From positions 21,937,838 to 22,001,837 of the forward strand of contig OU744450.1 of the NCBI GenBank assembly GCA_916610825.1: a DNA stretch of 64,000 nt, written 5' to 3'. The stretch comes from Haliclystus octoradiatus. Taxonomy: Eukaryota > Cnidaria > Staurozoa > Stauromedusae > Haliclystidae. The notes under the pieces are model-generated. The model saw nothing but the letters and a program-made list of their open reading frames with translations, searched no databases and was not told where the DNA came from. Shown here piece by piece: positions 52,401-60,830 of this stretch (positions are counted from its first letter, which is position 1; each line of letters opens with the position of its first letter). Both the position numbers and the translations under genes were made by a program.

Positions 52401-54479
52401 ATGCACCGAATAAATGGTTTGAATGTTCACCAACACAACATGACATTCTGAGGTATTACAATAATAAATTAAGATTACAGTGCGATTCTGTCAAGTGAAA
52501 TCCCTGTTAATCTCACAACTAGACATTATTCAAAATTATAAATTAAACTTGGAGTTGAATCCTTTAAAAATCCTGATCACTGAAAATCGGTATAACTGCA
52601 ATTAAACGCAGACTGTCTGTCTGTGCATAATATGGTTTGGTGTTGATGCTTGGTTGGTGGGTAGGTAGCAGTTGACAGTAATAGGAATAAGAATACAATA
52701 GAAAGCACCCTTGCGAAAAACAGTTCATGAACGTTTGATTCAACAGAATACATACTGTCCATTCAAGGATATTACTGAAATGTCCACTATAGAAAGGTGA
52801 CCGCTCCTTGAAGGGAATTATTCAAGTATATATCACAAGTTTATACTGTTTAATGTATCTGTTGTTGCCCCCCCTCTATACTTCTCGTACACAATCCCTG
52901 TTTGATCATTCTATAGCCTAGCCCAAACGATTCATGTAAAATGAACTTTTTACTGTAATAAGAGATAATATAAATATTGAATAATCTTTATCCTTTCATT
53001 TCTTTCAGTTGGCTTACAGAATCATATTTATCTGTTATCCATGATGTTTATTTGAATGGAGAAAATAGTCAACACAATGTTGAACTGAAGGTGAATAAAT
53101 ATCATCATATTTCTTTCAAACTTGGATAGTTTGCATGAACTTTGATAGAAAATTTTACGTCTTTCATTTCTGTGGACGTGAAATCTTGAAATGGTTTCAT
53201 ATATAGTTAAGAACCATTTCAAATCACTGGAATTCACCTTTTATTCAAAGTGTTGATATAACTTGTTGATTTTCAGTTTTCATGTTGTTTAAGATTTTGA
53301 GTAAAGGTCTTTTCGTAAAAAAAAAACGCGCGGCAGAATAATCTGTCGTGAAAACACCATGAAAATGTAAAAAGGTGAAAACCACAATTTTTCAAGCCAT
53401 GAAAACATCAATATTCACGATATTAAAATGTGAAGATACCATGAACAATACGATGAAAACGCCATGAAATTTCACGCTTTTATCATGATTTTGGTTTCAA
53501 TAGCTTGATCTACCCTCATATATTGTCCACTTATATCCGATGGGATGGATAAAGTAATGTAGACGGTGTCGCCCTACCGAAGGCACCCGTACCACCCCTC
53601 TATTTCTAGATGAGTGACTTTTTTCGCTGAGAGCAATGATTTTAAACGCTCTTTGTTGATCTCAGCCGCGACACTGCAGATCAATTTCAACAGATTTCAT
53701 GGCAGATAGGTCTTGATTGTCAATGCGCAACGATGTGCCGCAGCTTCTCACAATGCAATTCCCGCTGGACCATTCCATCCGCCATCCTCAGATGGTACTC
53801 ATTTGATGTTTCAGATAAAGTCAAGGCTGAGTTGACCTTAGGGGGATTTGAACCACAGTCGATCAGATATGATCCGATCTGAAGTTCGGTTGCTCTGCCA
53901 TCTGAGCTAATCCTCCTTGGGATGGGATGGATGGGTTAATCAAATTGACAATCGAGACCTACGGTAGGGCGATGCCGTCTCAATAACTATTTAATCAAAT
54001 TGCTAATGCATTGTATATATGATATATATTATGTGGGGTCTTCATGTGAGATTATTGTAAATAGTATCCGGTTATATGAGCGTGAGATATTTTTTTTTAT
54101 CTCTTTCAAATAATTGAAATCATTTTTGTTGATTCATTATAGTTGTACTTGTTCTAAAGTGTCTGATGTCATTTCCACATAGCTAATGTAATTATACTTG
54201 ATCTGTTTGTTCGACTGCCAATAATTTATTTCATCGCGTCAAAATTTATAATTATTTAGTAAACAGGAATTAGCAATGACGTATATTCACCAATACTATA
54301 ATTTTAATTTTAATATGATATGCTAAATATAGTTTATTGTTGTTATTTTGGGCATGTATTGTTCTTAAAATACCATTTTACATGTTGATTGTTTGTTTTA
54401 TTTTTAGACTCGTTTGACATTTTTATCTCGTATTACCATTGATGAAATCAAAGAATGTCTCGATTTGATGCAAACATGA
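31440..54479 (+). CDS. PINK1 serine/threonine kinase, 13 exons, 528 aa
   Basis: Mitochondrial kinase that phosphorylates ubiquitin and Parkin and marks damaged mitochondria for mitophagy. Exons: 31440-31518, 31674-31811, 41596-41685, 42573-42650, 43854-43963, 44970-45029, 46143-46215, 48049-48527, 49302-49356, 50232-50343, 52294-52452, 53009-53090, 54408-54479 (TGA 54477). All joins keep frame with GT-AG introns; exon 5 could instead start at 43863. The N-terminus (MALFRTLRKVFRDFVK) is a basic targeting helix. A hydrophobic stretch LLAFLGI (about 92-98) matches the region cut by PARL. Kinase landmarks: glycine loop LGKPSSCAAVY (147-157), ATP-binding K169 (YAMKMM), HRDLKADN with D312, DFGCC with D336, APE 367-369, and KADVWSIG. 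The C-terminal extension typical of PINK1 is present. The family is usually 560-720 residues, so this one is compact. Introns are full of transposons: intron 2 is 9.8 kb. Confidence 0.95.
32102..32533. mobile_element. MITE with GGCC(T/A)TGTTT terminal repeats
   Basis: 432-bp non-coding element in PINK1 intron 2. Left end GGCCTTGTTTGCAAGGAGGG then CGAGTTA; the right end, read inverted, is GGCCATGTTTACAAAGAAGG then CGAGTTA. TA flanks both ends (32100-32101 and 32534-32535). The interior repeats CGAGTTAC-type motifs. It directly abuts the Harbinger element at 32537. Confidence 0.8.
33128..36360 (-). mobile_element. APE-type LINE inserted in Harbinger
   Basis: A 3.2-kb non-LTR retrotransposon flanked by the 11-bp target duplication CCACATGGTAG (33117-33127 and 36361-36371). 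On its sense (minus) strand it ends in a (TAC)n-like run instead of poly(A). One long frame holds endonuclease and reverse transcriptase. The duplication shows insertion by target-primed reverse transcription after the Harbinger element was in place. Confidence 0.9.
33151..36360 (-). pseudogene. LINE endonuclease-reverse transcriptase ORF with one TGA
   Basis: Minus strand, about 1070 codons in one frame, interrupted once by TGA at 35962-35964 (after TLKCPW; the next codons QKELATL resume the domain). N-terminal basic region rich in Arg/Lys/Ser. Apurinic-type endonuclease: FNSRTLKC, VAVQEHR, CGDFNA, ERLDYIL and the final SDHRLV. Reverse transcriptase: LALREPLVQN, IFIDFKKAFDSV, GVLQGDTLSPFLF and the catalytic FVDDIAIL. 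C-terminal part has FKYLGSVL and LLYASETWVLS. The motif set resembles RTE-like/Proto2-like clades; I do not assign the clade firmly. From the TGA on, 923 residues stay open to the stop at 33151. The ATG at 36366 lies in target DNA and is not the element's own start. Confidence 0.9.
36476..37957 (+). pseudogene. Harbinger MADF/Myb-like accessory protein, broken
   Basis: Two exons: 36476-36857 and 37470 to about 37957. The MADF signature reads FTKEVFIEQIRSFPAL then a TGA (36773-36775) where the family has Trp, then YKIRQMKQVAWQKISEKLG, a donor GTAAGT, and in exon 2 EFLQKQLKNFKDMLKK. A second in-frame TAG follows CKYF near 37591. The C-terminal part is acidic then Lys/Ser-rich (DIDISSEDDKEEE), ending in a helical segment. 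In active elements this protein binds the transposon ends and brings the transposase to the nucleus. The intron holds a later MITE. Two nonsense codons make it non-functional. Confidence 0.8.
36898..37130 (-). repeat. MITE subfamily A2, copy 2
   Basis: Opens GGGGGACTTCCATACATCGG and matches 24648-24900 through 'catgaaattttagggtcatcattctcatttgcagtgaa'. Located in the intron of the MADF pseudogene, hence younger than the Harbinger insertion. Confidence 0.7.
38093..39687 (-). pseudogene. PIF/Harbinger DDE transposase, broken
   Basis: Minus strand, in fragments. N-terminal part from about 39687: YRSFRMCPSTFEQF, RLCVCLRYLVTGDS and a shift near 39440. Middle: NEFYQQWNIPNYLGAINGKHV, where the first catalytic Asp of the IDGKH signature is Asn, then FNYKKTFSIILLAVCNANYQF. 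A SINE (38785-39126) splits the frame here. C-terminal part from about 38810: LLTNLGYTIEND, VLPCAFVGDDAFGL with the second Asp, and RARRVIENAFGI with the catalytic Glu. Normally it cuts and pastes the element at TWA sites. The lost catalytic residue, frameshift and SINE make it a fossil. Confidence 0.85.
38785..39126 (-). repeat. SINE-A copy 3, full length with 13-bp TSD
   Basis: Reference copy, 342 bp, inserted in the transposase. The target duplication GTAGCCGAGATTA occurs at 38772-38784 and 39127-39139. On the minus strand: A box from TAGCTCAGTTGGCAGAGCA (plus 39076-39094), B box GGTTCAAATCC (39029-39039), a body of about 200 bp, then a perfect 11-bp stem with a GAAA tetraloop (38830-38855) and the tail CGGTAGGGCGACACCGTC. 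Confidence 0.93.
40733..40974 (+). repeat. SINE-A copy 4 (5'-truncated)
   Basis: Lacks the tRNA head; starts 'atgagtaccatataagatggcgg' and ends 'gagtggtacagatgacttcagaatggcaataccgtc'. The hairpin's right strand and GAAA loop are intact; the left strand has a deletion. It joins directly to LINE sequence at about 40975. Confidence 0.85.
40975..41572 (+). mobile_element. LINE 3' fragment (RT C-terminus and 3' UTR)
   Basis: A frame reading LNLIEKKKQHRSMRN, IGKTSFKYRAAVIWNKLPET and YESYKKNLIKH is the conserved C-terminal end of CR1/Jockey/L2-type reverse transcriptase proteins; it stops at 41270. Then come an internal A22 run (about 41313-41334), a 3' UTR and a terminal (ATAC)n repeat at about 41553-41572. 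Lies at the 3' end of PINK1 intron 2, 24 bp before exon 3. Confidence 0.8.
41925..42060 (+). repeat. LINE 3' end with (CTAT)n tail, copy 1
   Basis: 'aacaagcaaaactgcttaagggg' ... 'gattgaaataaacttctatctatc'. Related to 49830-50012, which ends 'gtttgaaatatatcatctatctatctatc'. Tails of this sort mark non-LTR elements that end in short repeats. Confidence 0.6.
42295..42480 (+). repeat. MITE family C, copy 1
   Basis: 'catcaaaaccatgaagaaagcgtgaaatgtt', 'gacattttcatgac', 'tttttacattttcatgatatttttacaacactt' match 49455-49690 (same sense) and 53320-53505 (inverted). All three lie in PINK1 introns. Confidence 0.65.
42755..42943 (-). repeat. Dispersed repeat family B copy
   Basis: 'ttttaccttctg', 'cctactgaattccttcccagccttccgc', 'aggtttccaggtttctagactttgtcggaccctagg' align with 25985-26157. 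A shorter copy follows at 43340-43470. Confidence 0.65.
43119..43302 (+). mobile_element. CAGTG-ended MITE, second copy
   Basis: Left end CAGTGCAACCTGCTTAAATG, right end (inverted) CAGTGTAACCCGCTCAAGTG, with TA on both sides (43117-43118 and 43303-43304). Same family as 15328-15514; the interior 'ttcttaaacaatttgggataagtg' also matches. In PINK1 intron 4. Confidence 0.8.
44103..44357 (+). other. CCAAT-rich segment with short ATG exon-like frame
   Basis: Within PINK1 intron 5. Two inverted CCAAT boxes (tgattggct at about 44131, tgattggcc at about 44196) precede ATG at 44311, which opens MAEFDLNDRFSAATL and runs into a consensus donor (AA then GTAAGT at 44358). It looks like a promoter plus first exon of a transposon-borne or nested gene; no continuation was recognised. 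Confidence 0.35.
45750..46030 (+). repeat. Dispersed repeat family E copy
   Basis: Matches 27020-27190: 'aaaactcattgaaatcttactgagtaggctattgaattga', 'gtgtgtttcagtagtttttcaatagaacgag'. The right part repeats 'cagtatccaatcccatt' twice. PINK1 intron 6. Confidence 0.65.
46655..47976 (+). mobile_element. Penelope-like element, 5'-truncated, with inverted terminal arm
   Basis: Lies in PINK1 intron 7. A 14-bp direct repeat GTTAGTAATTTTGA flanks it (46641-46654 and 47977-47990). The last 32 bp, read inverted (TTTGAGATAAATGACAGCGA then TAAAAGAGACAT), recur at 46678-46709, so the copy begins with an inverted piece of its own 3' end, a structure known for Penelope-like elements. Between lie a short CAACTA-like microsatellite (46735-46772) and a coding remnant (46708-47820). 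Near 47905 the 3' part has CTGACGA followed by a 5-bp stem and GAA, a degenerate hammerhead-like pattern. Confidence 0.88.
46708..47820 (+). pseudogene. Penelope-like RT/GIY-YIG endonuclease, N-terminally truncated
   Basis: An open frame of 370 codons whose first 30 or so come from the inverted arm and a microsatellite (a run of 11 Thr) and are not part of the original protein. Recognisable sequence starts about residue 45 (GLAFGS), in the middle of the reverse transcriptase, with the catalytic YVDD at 72-75 and LPFLGVSMEF. The linker is followed by a Penelope-type GIY-YIG endonuclease: CVVYCFQCDLCDASYVG (about 272-288, with the CxxC pair), HLHQRIDGH, and HEMLAIRQIKPTLNTQ with its Glu. It ends at TAA 47818-47820. 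Upstream RT motifs are missing, so it cannot be active, yet the frame is undisturbed to the stop, so the copy is fairly young. Confidence 0.88.
49455..49690 (+). repeat. MITE family C, copy 2
   Basis: 'gacaccaaaaccataaaaagcgtgacatttcatgatg', 'ggtttcactttttacattttcatagtgttttcacaacactttcatgcc'. PINK1 intron 9. Confidence 0.65.
49691..49829. repeat. TTCATGAA-rich repeat block 1
   Basis: 'ttcatgaacttttcataaatgttaaatagcccattttcatgaac' and three more TTCATGAA palindromes within about 120 bp. Related blocks lie at 51240-51720 and 52035-52260. Confidence 0.6.
49830..50012 (+). repeat. LINE 3' end with (CTAT)n tail, copy 2
   Basis: 'aacaagcgcttgtgcttaaagggtt' to 'catctatctatctatctaac'; counterpart of 41925-42060. 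PINK1 intron 9. Confidence 0.6.
50652..50870 (-). repeat. SINE-A copy 5 (5'-truncated)
   Basis: Inverted copy without the tRNA head: 'ggtgtcacccttccgaaggcaccc', hairpin with GAAA loop (TTTC at about 50689), and body to 'ctctggaccattccttccgccatc'. PINK1 intron 10. Confidence 0.85.
51240..51720. repeat. TTCATGAA-rich repeat block 2
   Basis: Multiple GTTCATGAA/TTCATGAAC units ('aacattcatgaacagtaaatgagctgttcatgaatat', 'ggttcgtgaagtgttcatgagcg') with the recurring phrase 'aaatggccc'. No coding sequence. PINK1 intron 10. Confidence 0.6.
52035..52260 (+). repeat. TTCATGAA-rich block 3 with internal tandem duplication
   Basis: A unit 'ttcatgaattgccatgaaaagttcatgaaaattggaccatttaac.ttcatgaacagt' occurs twice (about 52049-52110 and 52168-52225), separated by a related inverted stretch. 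PINK1 intron 10, just before exon 11. Confidence 0.7.
53320..53505 (-). repeat. MITE family C, copy 3 (inverted)
   Basis: 'gtgaaaacaccatgaaaatgtaaaaaggtgaaaacc' and 'catgaaatttcacgcttttatcatgattttgg' are the reverse of copies at 42295 and 49455. PINK1 intron 12. Confidence 0.65.
53551..53920 (-). repeat. SINE-A copy 6, full length with 12-bp TSD
   Basis: Longest copy, 370 bp, flanked by GATGGGATGGAT (53539-53550 and 53921-53932). The tRNA head is complete on the minus strand (B box from plus 'ggatttgaacc'; A box from 'ttgctctgccatctgagct'). Hairpin near 53597-53622 has its GAAA loop and two stem mismatches. PINK1 intron 12. Confidence 0.92.
53946..53986 (+). repeat. SINE-A fragment
   Basis: 'attgacaatcgagacct' joined directly to 'acggtagggcgatgccgtctcaat': the middle of the SINE joined to its tail, with the hairpin region deleted. 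It lies 13 bp beyond copy 6, in the opposite orientation. Confidence 0.7.
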
Positions 54480-57400
54480 TCAGGTATATGAAATAAAAAC
54501 TATACGCTCTAATGGAAAGTTTGAAAAATTTCTACGAATTCTATTCTGCTGAGCATTTATGCTACTTTTTATATATTATATATCATTTAATTCCTATCTA
54601 ATGCTGAAAGCTGATTTTTAATATTGATTAGTGATTACATATAATACTATGATGTATACTATAATAAGTAGAAGAATCGAGAAGAATAAATTGTTTTATT
54701 CTAAAACTTTGTTTCCATTTTGAATCGTTGTGATATTCGTAGGCAAACCAATACCTGCTATTCTCTAAATGGGGTATTCTATCACGAACCGACGGTTATG
54801 GACTATACGGATGCTTCAAAATCGGAATTCCGAATAGAAATCCGTCGGATTAACTTGAATTTTCAAACACAAAACTGACCGTATAAATAATATTGATTAT
54901 CGATTGTTTTCTGTCTGATGATCGTGAAAAAGCTGTGAAAATTTTAAACCTTGAGTAACTTAGGTATATGTAAATAGTGTGACATTTTTCATTCTTTTTT
55001 TCTATACTTCTATATATTTTACGGTACTTATCGCTGTATACTAGTAACGACGTAGACTCTTATTTCTATTAGCGTTTTTAAATTTCAACCAAATTTTGAA
55101 ATTATTATCAGTACTCAATATAGATGCTGTCTCAACTATGAGTCTTACTGATTGAGTTTGTCTACTAGTGATTGATATTTTTAAAATCAAAACATTTATT
55201 TTTTTCAGAACATTACACATTAAGATGTGTAGAAGCGTAACATTTCTTGTTAATCAATTTTTATCCATATTTTTATGTTTACGAAAGGGAATACCCGATA
55301 TGATTGTAGTGTACTCTATATTTTGAGTCTTCGTGTAGGCTACATCTGCATTGAATTTTTTTAGCTGTGTTCAAGATTATAATTCTATCTTTCTTCAATC
55401 TTTGCATCTAATATGTCCTTGTTTCTCTCCTCCTGAAAATACGTTTGAATCCTGCTGTATATACATACATACGCAGTTATACAGTGAAGACATATATCAC
55501 AATGAAGGCAGTGCAAGGCCATTGCAAATATGTTGTAAAGGGGACGGCACATTCTTATAATGTGACTGCCTATACTACTATTACATAGATCACGTTATTG
55601 TCTACTATTAGATAAACATAACTTTTACTATACATATATATTTGTTCCATATATATTTGTTTGTCATTGACCTAATCTGAAACCAAGCAAACCAAAAAGT
55701 GTTGATCTGAATCGAGATCCGGATTGAGAAAAGTAGATCCTAATAATACTAAGTCTTCGCAGCTTACAGTTCGATTTCAAACTTTTGATGAAATAGCAGT
55801 GTCTTTGTCCAGATTATTTGACATGATATAGAGAAATGCGCTGAAATGTTTAGACTAAGATCCAGATTTACAGGTTTAATTACTCTCTTTGTCCTAAAGA
55901 ACACACTTTGTCAGACCATTGCAACTCTGATCTGAAAATATATTCCAAAGGTGTAGACATGGGATGATTTGGTGGCTAGAAAATAAATAAAATAAAATAC
56001 GATTTTTTTATAGTTGTTGCTTTATCTTTTTCTATAGCAATCTTCTTTCCATTTCTAGTTTTGAAAAATTGAATGGTTGATAATAGCGTACTTTGTATAA
56101 TTTACATTCAAATATCTCTGCTTATAAGTCTTCCAAATTGCAAAATCATTTTCACCATTCTTCGTAAGTTAAGATGTGATACCTGGATCTGTGATAAATG
56201 TTGTTGATACTATATTGGTACACTTTAAGCACAATTTAAGAACATTTCTAGGCTTTAATATTTCTCTTCAATAAGATGCCTGTTTGGCTCATCACAGCAT
56301 TTAGTTGTCAATATCTTAAAAAGTTAATCCACAATCTTCAGGAGTTAGATTTCATACGATATGTTTCTATTGGAGTATTGACATCATTACATTGGAAAGT
56401 TTAGAACAGCTTTATGAACGTTTGAATTTCATTCTTCTTAAAATTTTATTAACAGTCGAGGTGAAATATCTAGTTAATTATAAAAAAGATCTTCCTGAAG
56501 AATCGAGTACATGAGTGCGTTTGCTTTTTCCGTGCTTTTTATGACTTTTCTTGCCACAAGAAATGAGTATTTCTTTCCTGGAGGCTAAAATACGTTTGGT
56601 TTCTATTACTTTAAGTTTTTGAATATTCGAATTTCGTTTTAAATATCACATTGTAATACTGTATTTCAAAGTTATTATGCGCAGGGATATATCTGCAATT
56701 GAATGAATGTCATAATTTCAAATATTTTATCCCTGTAACATAACTATTGTAGATGTGAATGGATGGATTTCCCCAAAAAAAGTTAGGATGCAGAAAATGA
56801 ATCTTGAAGATATGTAAGCAAATCAAATTTTTGTTCTCTTACAGTATATGATACATAGATCAAACGAAAACGACGAGGAGGTTGAGAAATTTAACATATC
56901 TCATTCTCTTATTTATATGTATAATAGTCCGTTCAATGCACTTTAAATATTGAATGATAGAACTGACAAATCAACTGTGTCCTATATGATAATGTTTACG
57001 TTCAATTCATAAACGTTGATGATATGACGCGTTTTAATGGTTTTCATTCAATTTATGAGGAATGTTTTATTTCAATTCCTCGAAATGTATTAACGATGCC
57101 GCATGCTACTTATGTATTCGGTGCATCGATATGCCGCCTCTTTACTATTTTGGCATACTCTTTTATACTTACGTTCTTTTCCTGTTGTTTAGCTTTTTAT
57201 AACGCGCTCAGGTCTGTGTTGTACTACTTTACTAATCTCTGAACCGCTTTCTGTCAATGAACAATGTTTTGCATTTTTACCTGCGTTGTTGTCTTATATA
57301 CATCCAATCGAAGTCCCCTGTCTAGCCCCGGATATAGCGGTGCATGTGACAAATTGAAGACGATGTAACTTATTACAATTATTGTTCATATCCGATGTTT

Positions 57401-58301
57401 GCATGGGTCATATAAATAAGACATTCATATGGTCATTTTGACACAATCCCGCCCTGAAATCATCAATTGATTTTGAGTTTCACGGTGTTGTCTTCCGCGA
57501 TAGCCCACCTTGTAGAAAGTCTAGATCGTAACAGTAGAGTGTAATGCAGGCTTCCCCACTCAGTCCCGGGTTGAAATTCTACAGTTTTTAGTTGATTTAG
57601 ACTTAGTACATAATCTATACGAACCGCCTCTACTTTTACCACACCTTGTTTGTATAAACTTTGATTTCATTATCTATTTCCTGATTGTAGTTGGCTACAA
57701 TTGATATTTTTATACCGTTGTTTTTAAATGTAGTTTATGCGTCATTCTAAAACTGTGTTCCTCAATTATGCTCAATGTTGACTTTGAGCTTCAAACCGTG
57801 GCTCAAACCGCATCATTTTACCGCCAAAAATACTATGATTCCTGCGGACAATACTCCATCTTACTATATCATCACATGCTTGTTAAACTCGTTATTTTTC
57901 ATTCAATTTTCTTCATTTTATCAAGTCAACAAGATAATAAAGATTACTAGAATTCGAGTAACTTTTAAAGCCTATATAAATTATGAAATATCTAAATTGT
58001 AATGCCCCGCACCTGCGCTACAATTTTGTCCGTAATGCAACGCAATAGCTGCGTACAAATAACGTTCGCCCCCGCATGACGAAAAGAATGCGACACAGCT
58101 TGTCTAAATGACGTTTTATGCTGTAACATTCTTTCTACCGCTTTTACACCCAGTTGAAAAACGATGACGAAATAGTTTTGTATTTTACACCATTGTATTC
58201 ACAAAAACTTATGTAAAATCAATGAACTAGTCAATGCATCAATTTATTTTCTGTTGGAATTTTGTTTTGCTTTCAAAATATAAATTGTTTATATTCATAT
58301 T
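54480..58301. other. PINK1 3' UTR and gene-poor DNA
   Basis: An AATAAA signal at 54685-54690 lies 206 bp past the PINK1 stop and is a likely cleavage signal. The rest is AT-rich. Short open frames (for example 57024-57242) have no motif or splice context that I can support. Around 57995-58110 there is a short GC-richer patch (gcaacgcaatagctgcgtac) of unknown nature. Confidence 0.5.
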
Positions 58302-58766
58302 TACTCCTCAATGTGGTAAAATTTATATTTTATTTTTATTTCAAGTAATGAGGAAGATGTAAGTATTTCTTGTCAGGTAATAACCCCGCTTCAATGGGAT
58401 TGTTCAAATGGAACTTTGGCAGATGACCATAAAAATTGCCACATAATGAAAAAGATACCCCAAATATATTTTTATGAATGTCAGATTCAACCAAAACAAG
58501 TTAAAAAAATTTTCATAGGCAAAATTTGTTTTGTACTCCTCAATGTGGTAAAATTTTTATTTTATTTTTATTTCAAGTAATGAGGAAGATCTAAGTATTT
58601 CTTGTCAGGTAATAACCCCGCTTCAATGGGATTGTTCAAATGGAACTTTGGCAGATGACCATAAAAATTGCCACATAATGAAAAAGATACCCCAAATATA
58701 TTTTTATGAATGTCATATTCAACCAAAACAAATGAAAAAAAATTTTCATAGGCAAAATTTGTTTTG
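58302..58766 (+). repeat. Recent tandem duplication, 232-bp unit
   Basis: 58302-58533 and 58534-58766 are nearly identical ('tactcctcaatgtggtaaaattt' to 'ggcaaaatttgttttg'). The unit covers flanking DNA plus the left half of a family A MITE. A handful of differences were seen, for example gatgtaag/gatctaag. Confidence 0.9.
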
Positions 58767-58918
58767 CAAAAAGAAAAATTTGTAAAGGCGTCAAAAGAAT
58801 ACCCCAAAATATTTTCATGACTAAGCATACCCTAACAATTTTTTCTGGATTTTGAAAAAGGTACCCTTTAATATTTGAACGTCCCAGTATACCAAAAGTA
58901 TGGAAGTTACCCCCCCGC
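58375..58918 (+). repeat. MITE family A, copy 5, with duplicated left half
   Basis: The left half occurs twice through the tandem duplication. The right half ends 'gtcccagtataccaaaagtatggaagttacccccc'. The left end has lost the GGGGG run. Confidence 0.75.
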
Positions 58919-60677
58919 CCCCCGAGTTGATAACTGAAGATTCAGTTATTAACAAGCTCACTCAGTATCAGATCAGCATTAAAATGGCGTCATTATTTTG
59001 CTGTAAACATCATACCAACTCAACAGATATCGATATAACTTCTGATTTTTTTGTCTGTAACCTGTGTTAGCGACCTAGTGATCTACTGAACTAATTGGTC
59101 ACCTCAGGCAGGTAATAAAAATCTACAAGGAAAGGTTGACAGTTTGATCTTGATAATCGAGAAAAATGACATTAATATTATCATATATAAATTTTCTAAT
59201 TCAATATATTGAATACATTTTATTTGTCGTATAGTGCAGTACGCTATATAGTTTGGATAAAAATTAATTTCATTATAATTCATCGGATTTTGTTTTAAAA
59301 AAGTATACGAAATTATTTATTTTCATAATTTTACATAGATTTTTAGTTATCCTGTTCGTGATACAATTTTAATGTTTGCTACCAGTGAAACTTCATATTG
59401 CCTTAAAATATCTATTATCATCATTTCTATATAAAGTATCTCTCATAACAGATATCTATCTTATATTATAGTTCATGTCTTTCTTTCACACTTATCTGAT
59501 GTTGATGATTTGATATTATACCGTTGACGATCCTTTGTCTACGATGGTATTCCCTAAGGAACATGCAATGAAATGATATCAAAAGTGTTAGTATTTTATT
59601 AATTCAGTTTCAATGTAAATGTGTGAAATTGTTCATACCGGAAATATTTCAGTATATTACCTAAGCCCCATGAGGCGCCCTATAAAGGGAACAATATATT
59701 CAAATATTTTATCTTGCAACCACGAAATAGAAACAAAATCTTTAAATCTCCAATTCAACATTTCCCGTTGAATCGTCTAGACTTTATATACTATTCCAAA
59801 ATTTGGCGCCCAGGAAATAGCAAAGTATTTGAAATCTAAAACTAACATTTTATATATTATAGAAAAAGCTGTAAATACCAATAAAAGGACTTTGACTGTT
59901 GATATGTCATCTATTTGACGTAATAATATCTATCAATTTGCGTATATTTGCAAAATTCAAGGGCGTATATATGACTTTGATTAGATTTGGAGGATTGTCG
60001 CTATACGTTTAGCAGTTTGTAACATATAATATATAGAAGATCGCATTATGGACTTACGGGTATATGTCGTCCGTCTTTGAAGCAATTGCTGTATATATGC
60101 CTCTTTAAGCTATTCTATTTAGTTAACTATTAACTGTGTTCATTTGTTTTTTACCATACACAAGAATTTGTTGCAGCTGAATAGTTAATCCTTAGGTATA
60201 ATTGTATTTTTTTAATGAGTAGAACACACTTTACAACAACATTGAGCCCTCAGATTTGGGAAAGTTTAGGAAGAAGTTAAAGAACATTTTGAGCTCATTT
60301 TTGCAGAAATTAATTTCTAAGATAAAGATATATATTGTAAATAATATTAGCTACACATTTCAAACAAAAATTAACAACATTTTAAGAACATTCAGGCTGA
60401 CATTTCAGGCTCAATTAAAGTTTTAAGACTTATAAAAAAAGAGTTTAGTTAAAATTTGATTTTCTGTCTACGGATTGTGGGAATTACAGCTATGTAACAA
60501 ATTATTAACAAACGTACTGATTCTGCTATTTAATTTATGTTTTGAAAGACTACGCTAATTTATTCCAATTTATGTTAGATTTGACTTCATGTATCTGCAT
60601 ATGATATAAATTATAGTAATTACTTGATTGTTGATCCAATCGCAGTGTTATAGTGCTCAATGTCAGTAAATGACAGA
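58919..60677. other. Intergenic, nothing recognised
   Basis: AT-rich DNA without convincing coding sequence or recognised repeat. Confidence 0.5.
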
Positions 60678-60830
60678 AATAAATAGAGTCAATGACTACA
60701 CATTTTTTCTGTTACTCAGAGTTTCACGCTTTATATGCGATCTTCAGACAGAGTGAAAAATATACATGGATATTCCTCATTTGAAACTCTGAGTAACAGA
60801 AAAAATGTGTAGTCATTGACTCTATTTATT
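60678..60830. mobile_element. Foldback element 2 with hammerhead ribozyme
   Basis: 49-bp arms (60678-60726 and 60782-60830) are almost perfect reverse complements, outer end AATAAATAGAGTCAATGACT. The spacer belongs partly to the left arm's longer original sequence, which holds a full hammerhead-like fold on the minus strand (60708-60752). The outer motif GAGTCAATGACTACA is shared with foldback 1 at 29124-29291, 31 kb away, while the interiors differ in sequence but keep the same order of structural parts. No coding capacity. Confidence 0.88.
60708..60752 (-). ncRNA. Type I hammerhead ribozyme candidate
   Basis: Read 5' to 3' on the minus strand: stem I strand TCTGT (60752-60748); core CTGAAGA (60747-60741; position 7 of the core is variable in the family); stem II CGC/GCG closed by ATATAAA, with a U.U pair next to the core; GAAA (60725-60722); stem III ACT-CTG-AGT; cleavage-site A (60713); stem I strand ACAGA (60712-60708), pairing 5 of 5 with TCTGT. 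All invariant core bases are present. Hammerheads of this compact type are known in Penelope-like retroelements. Self-cleavage between 60713 and 60712 is predicted, not shown. Confidence 0.65.
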
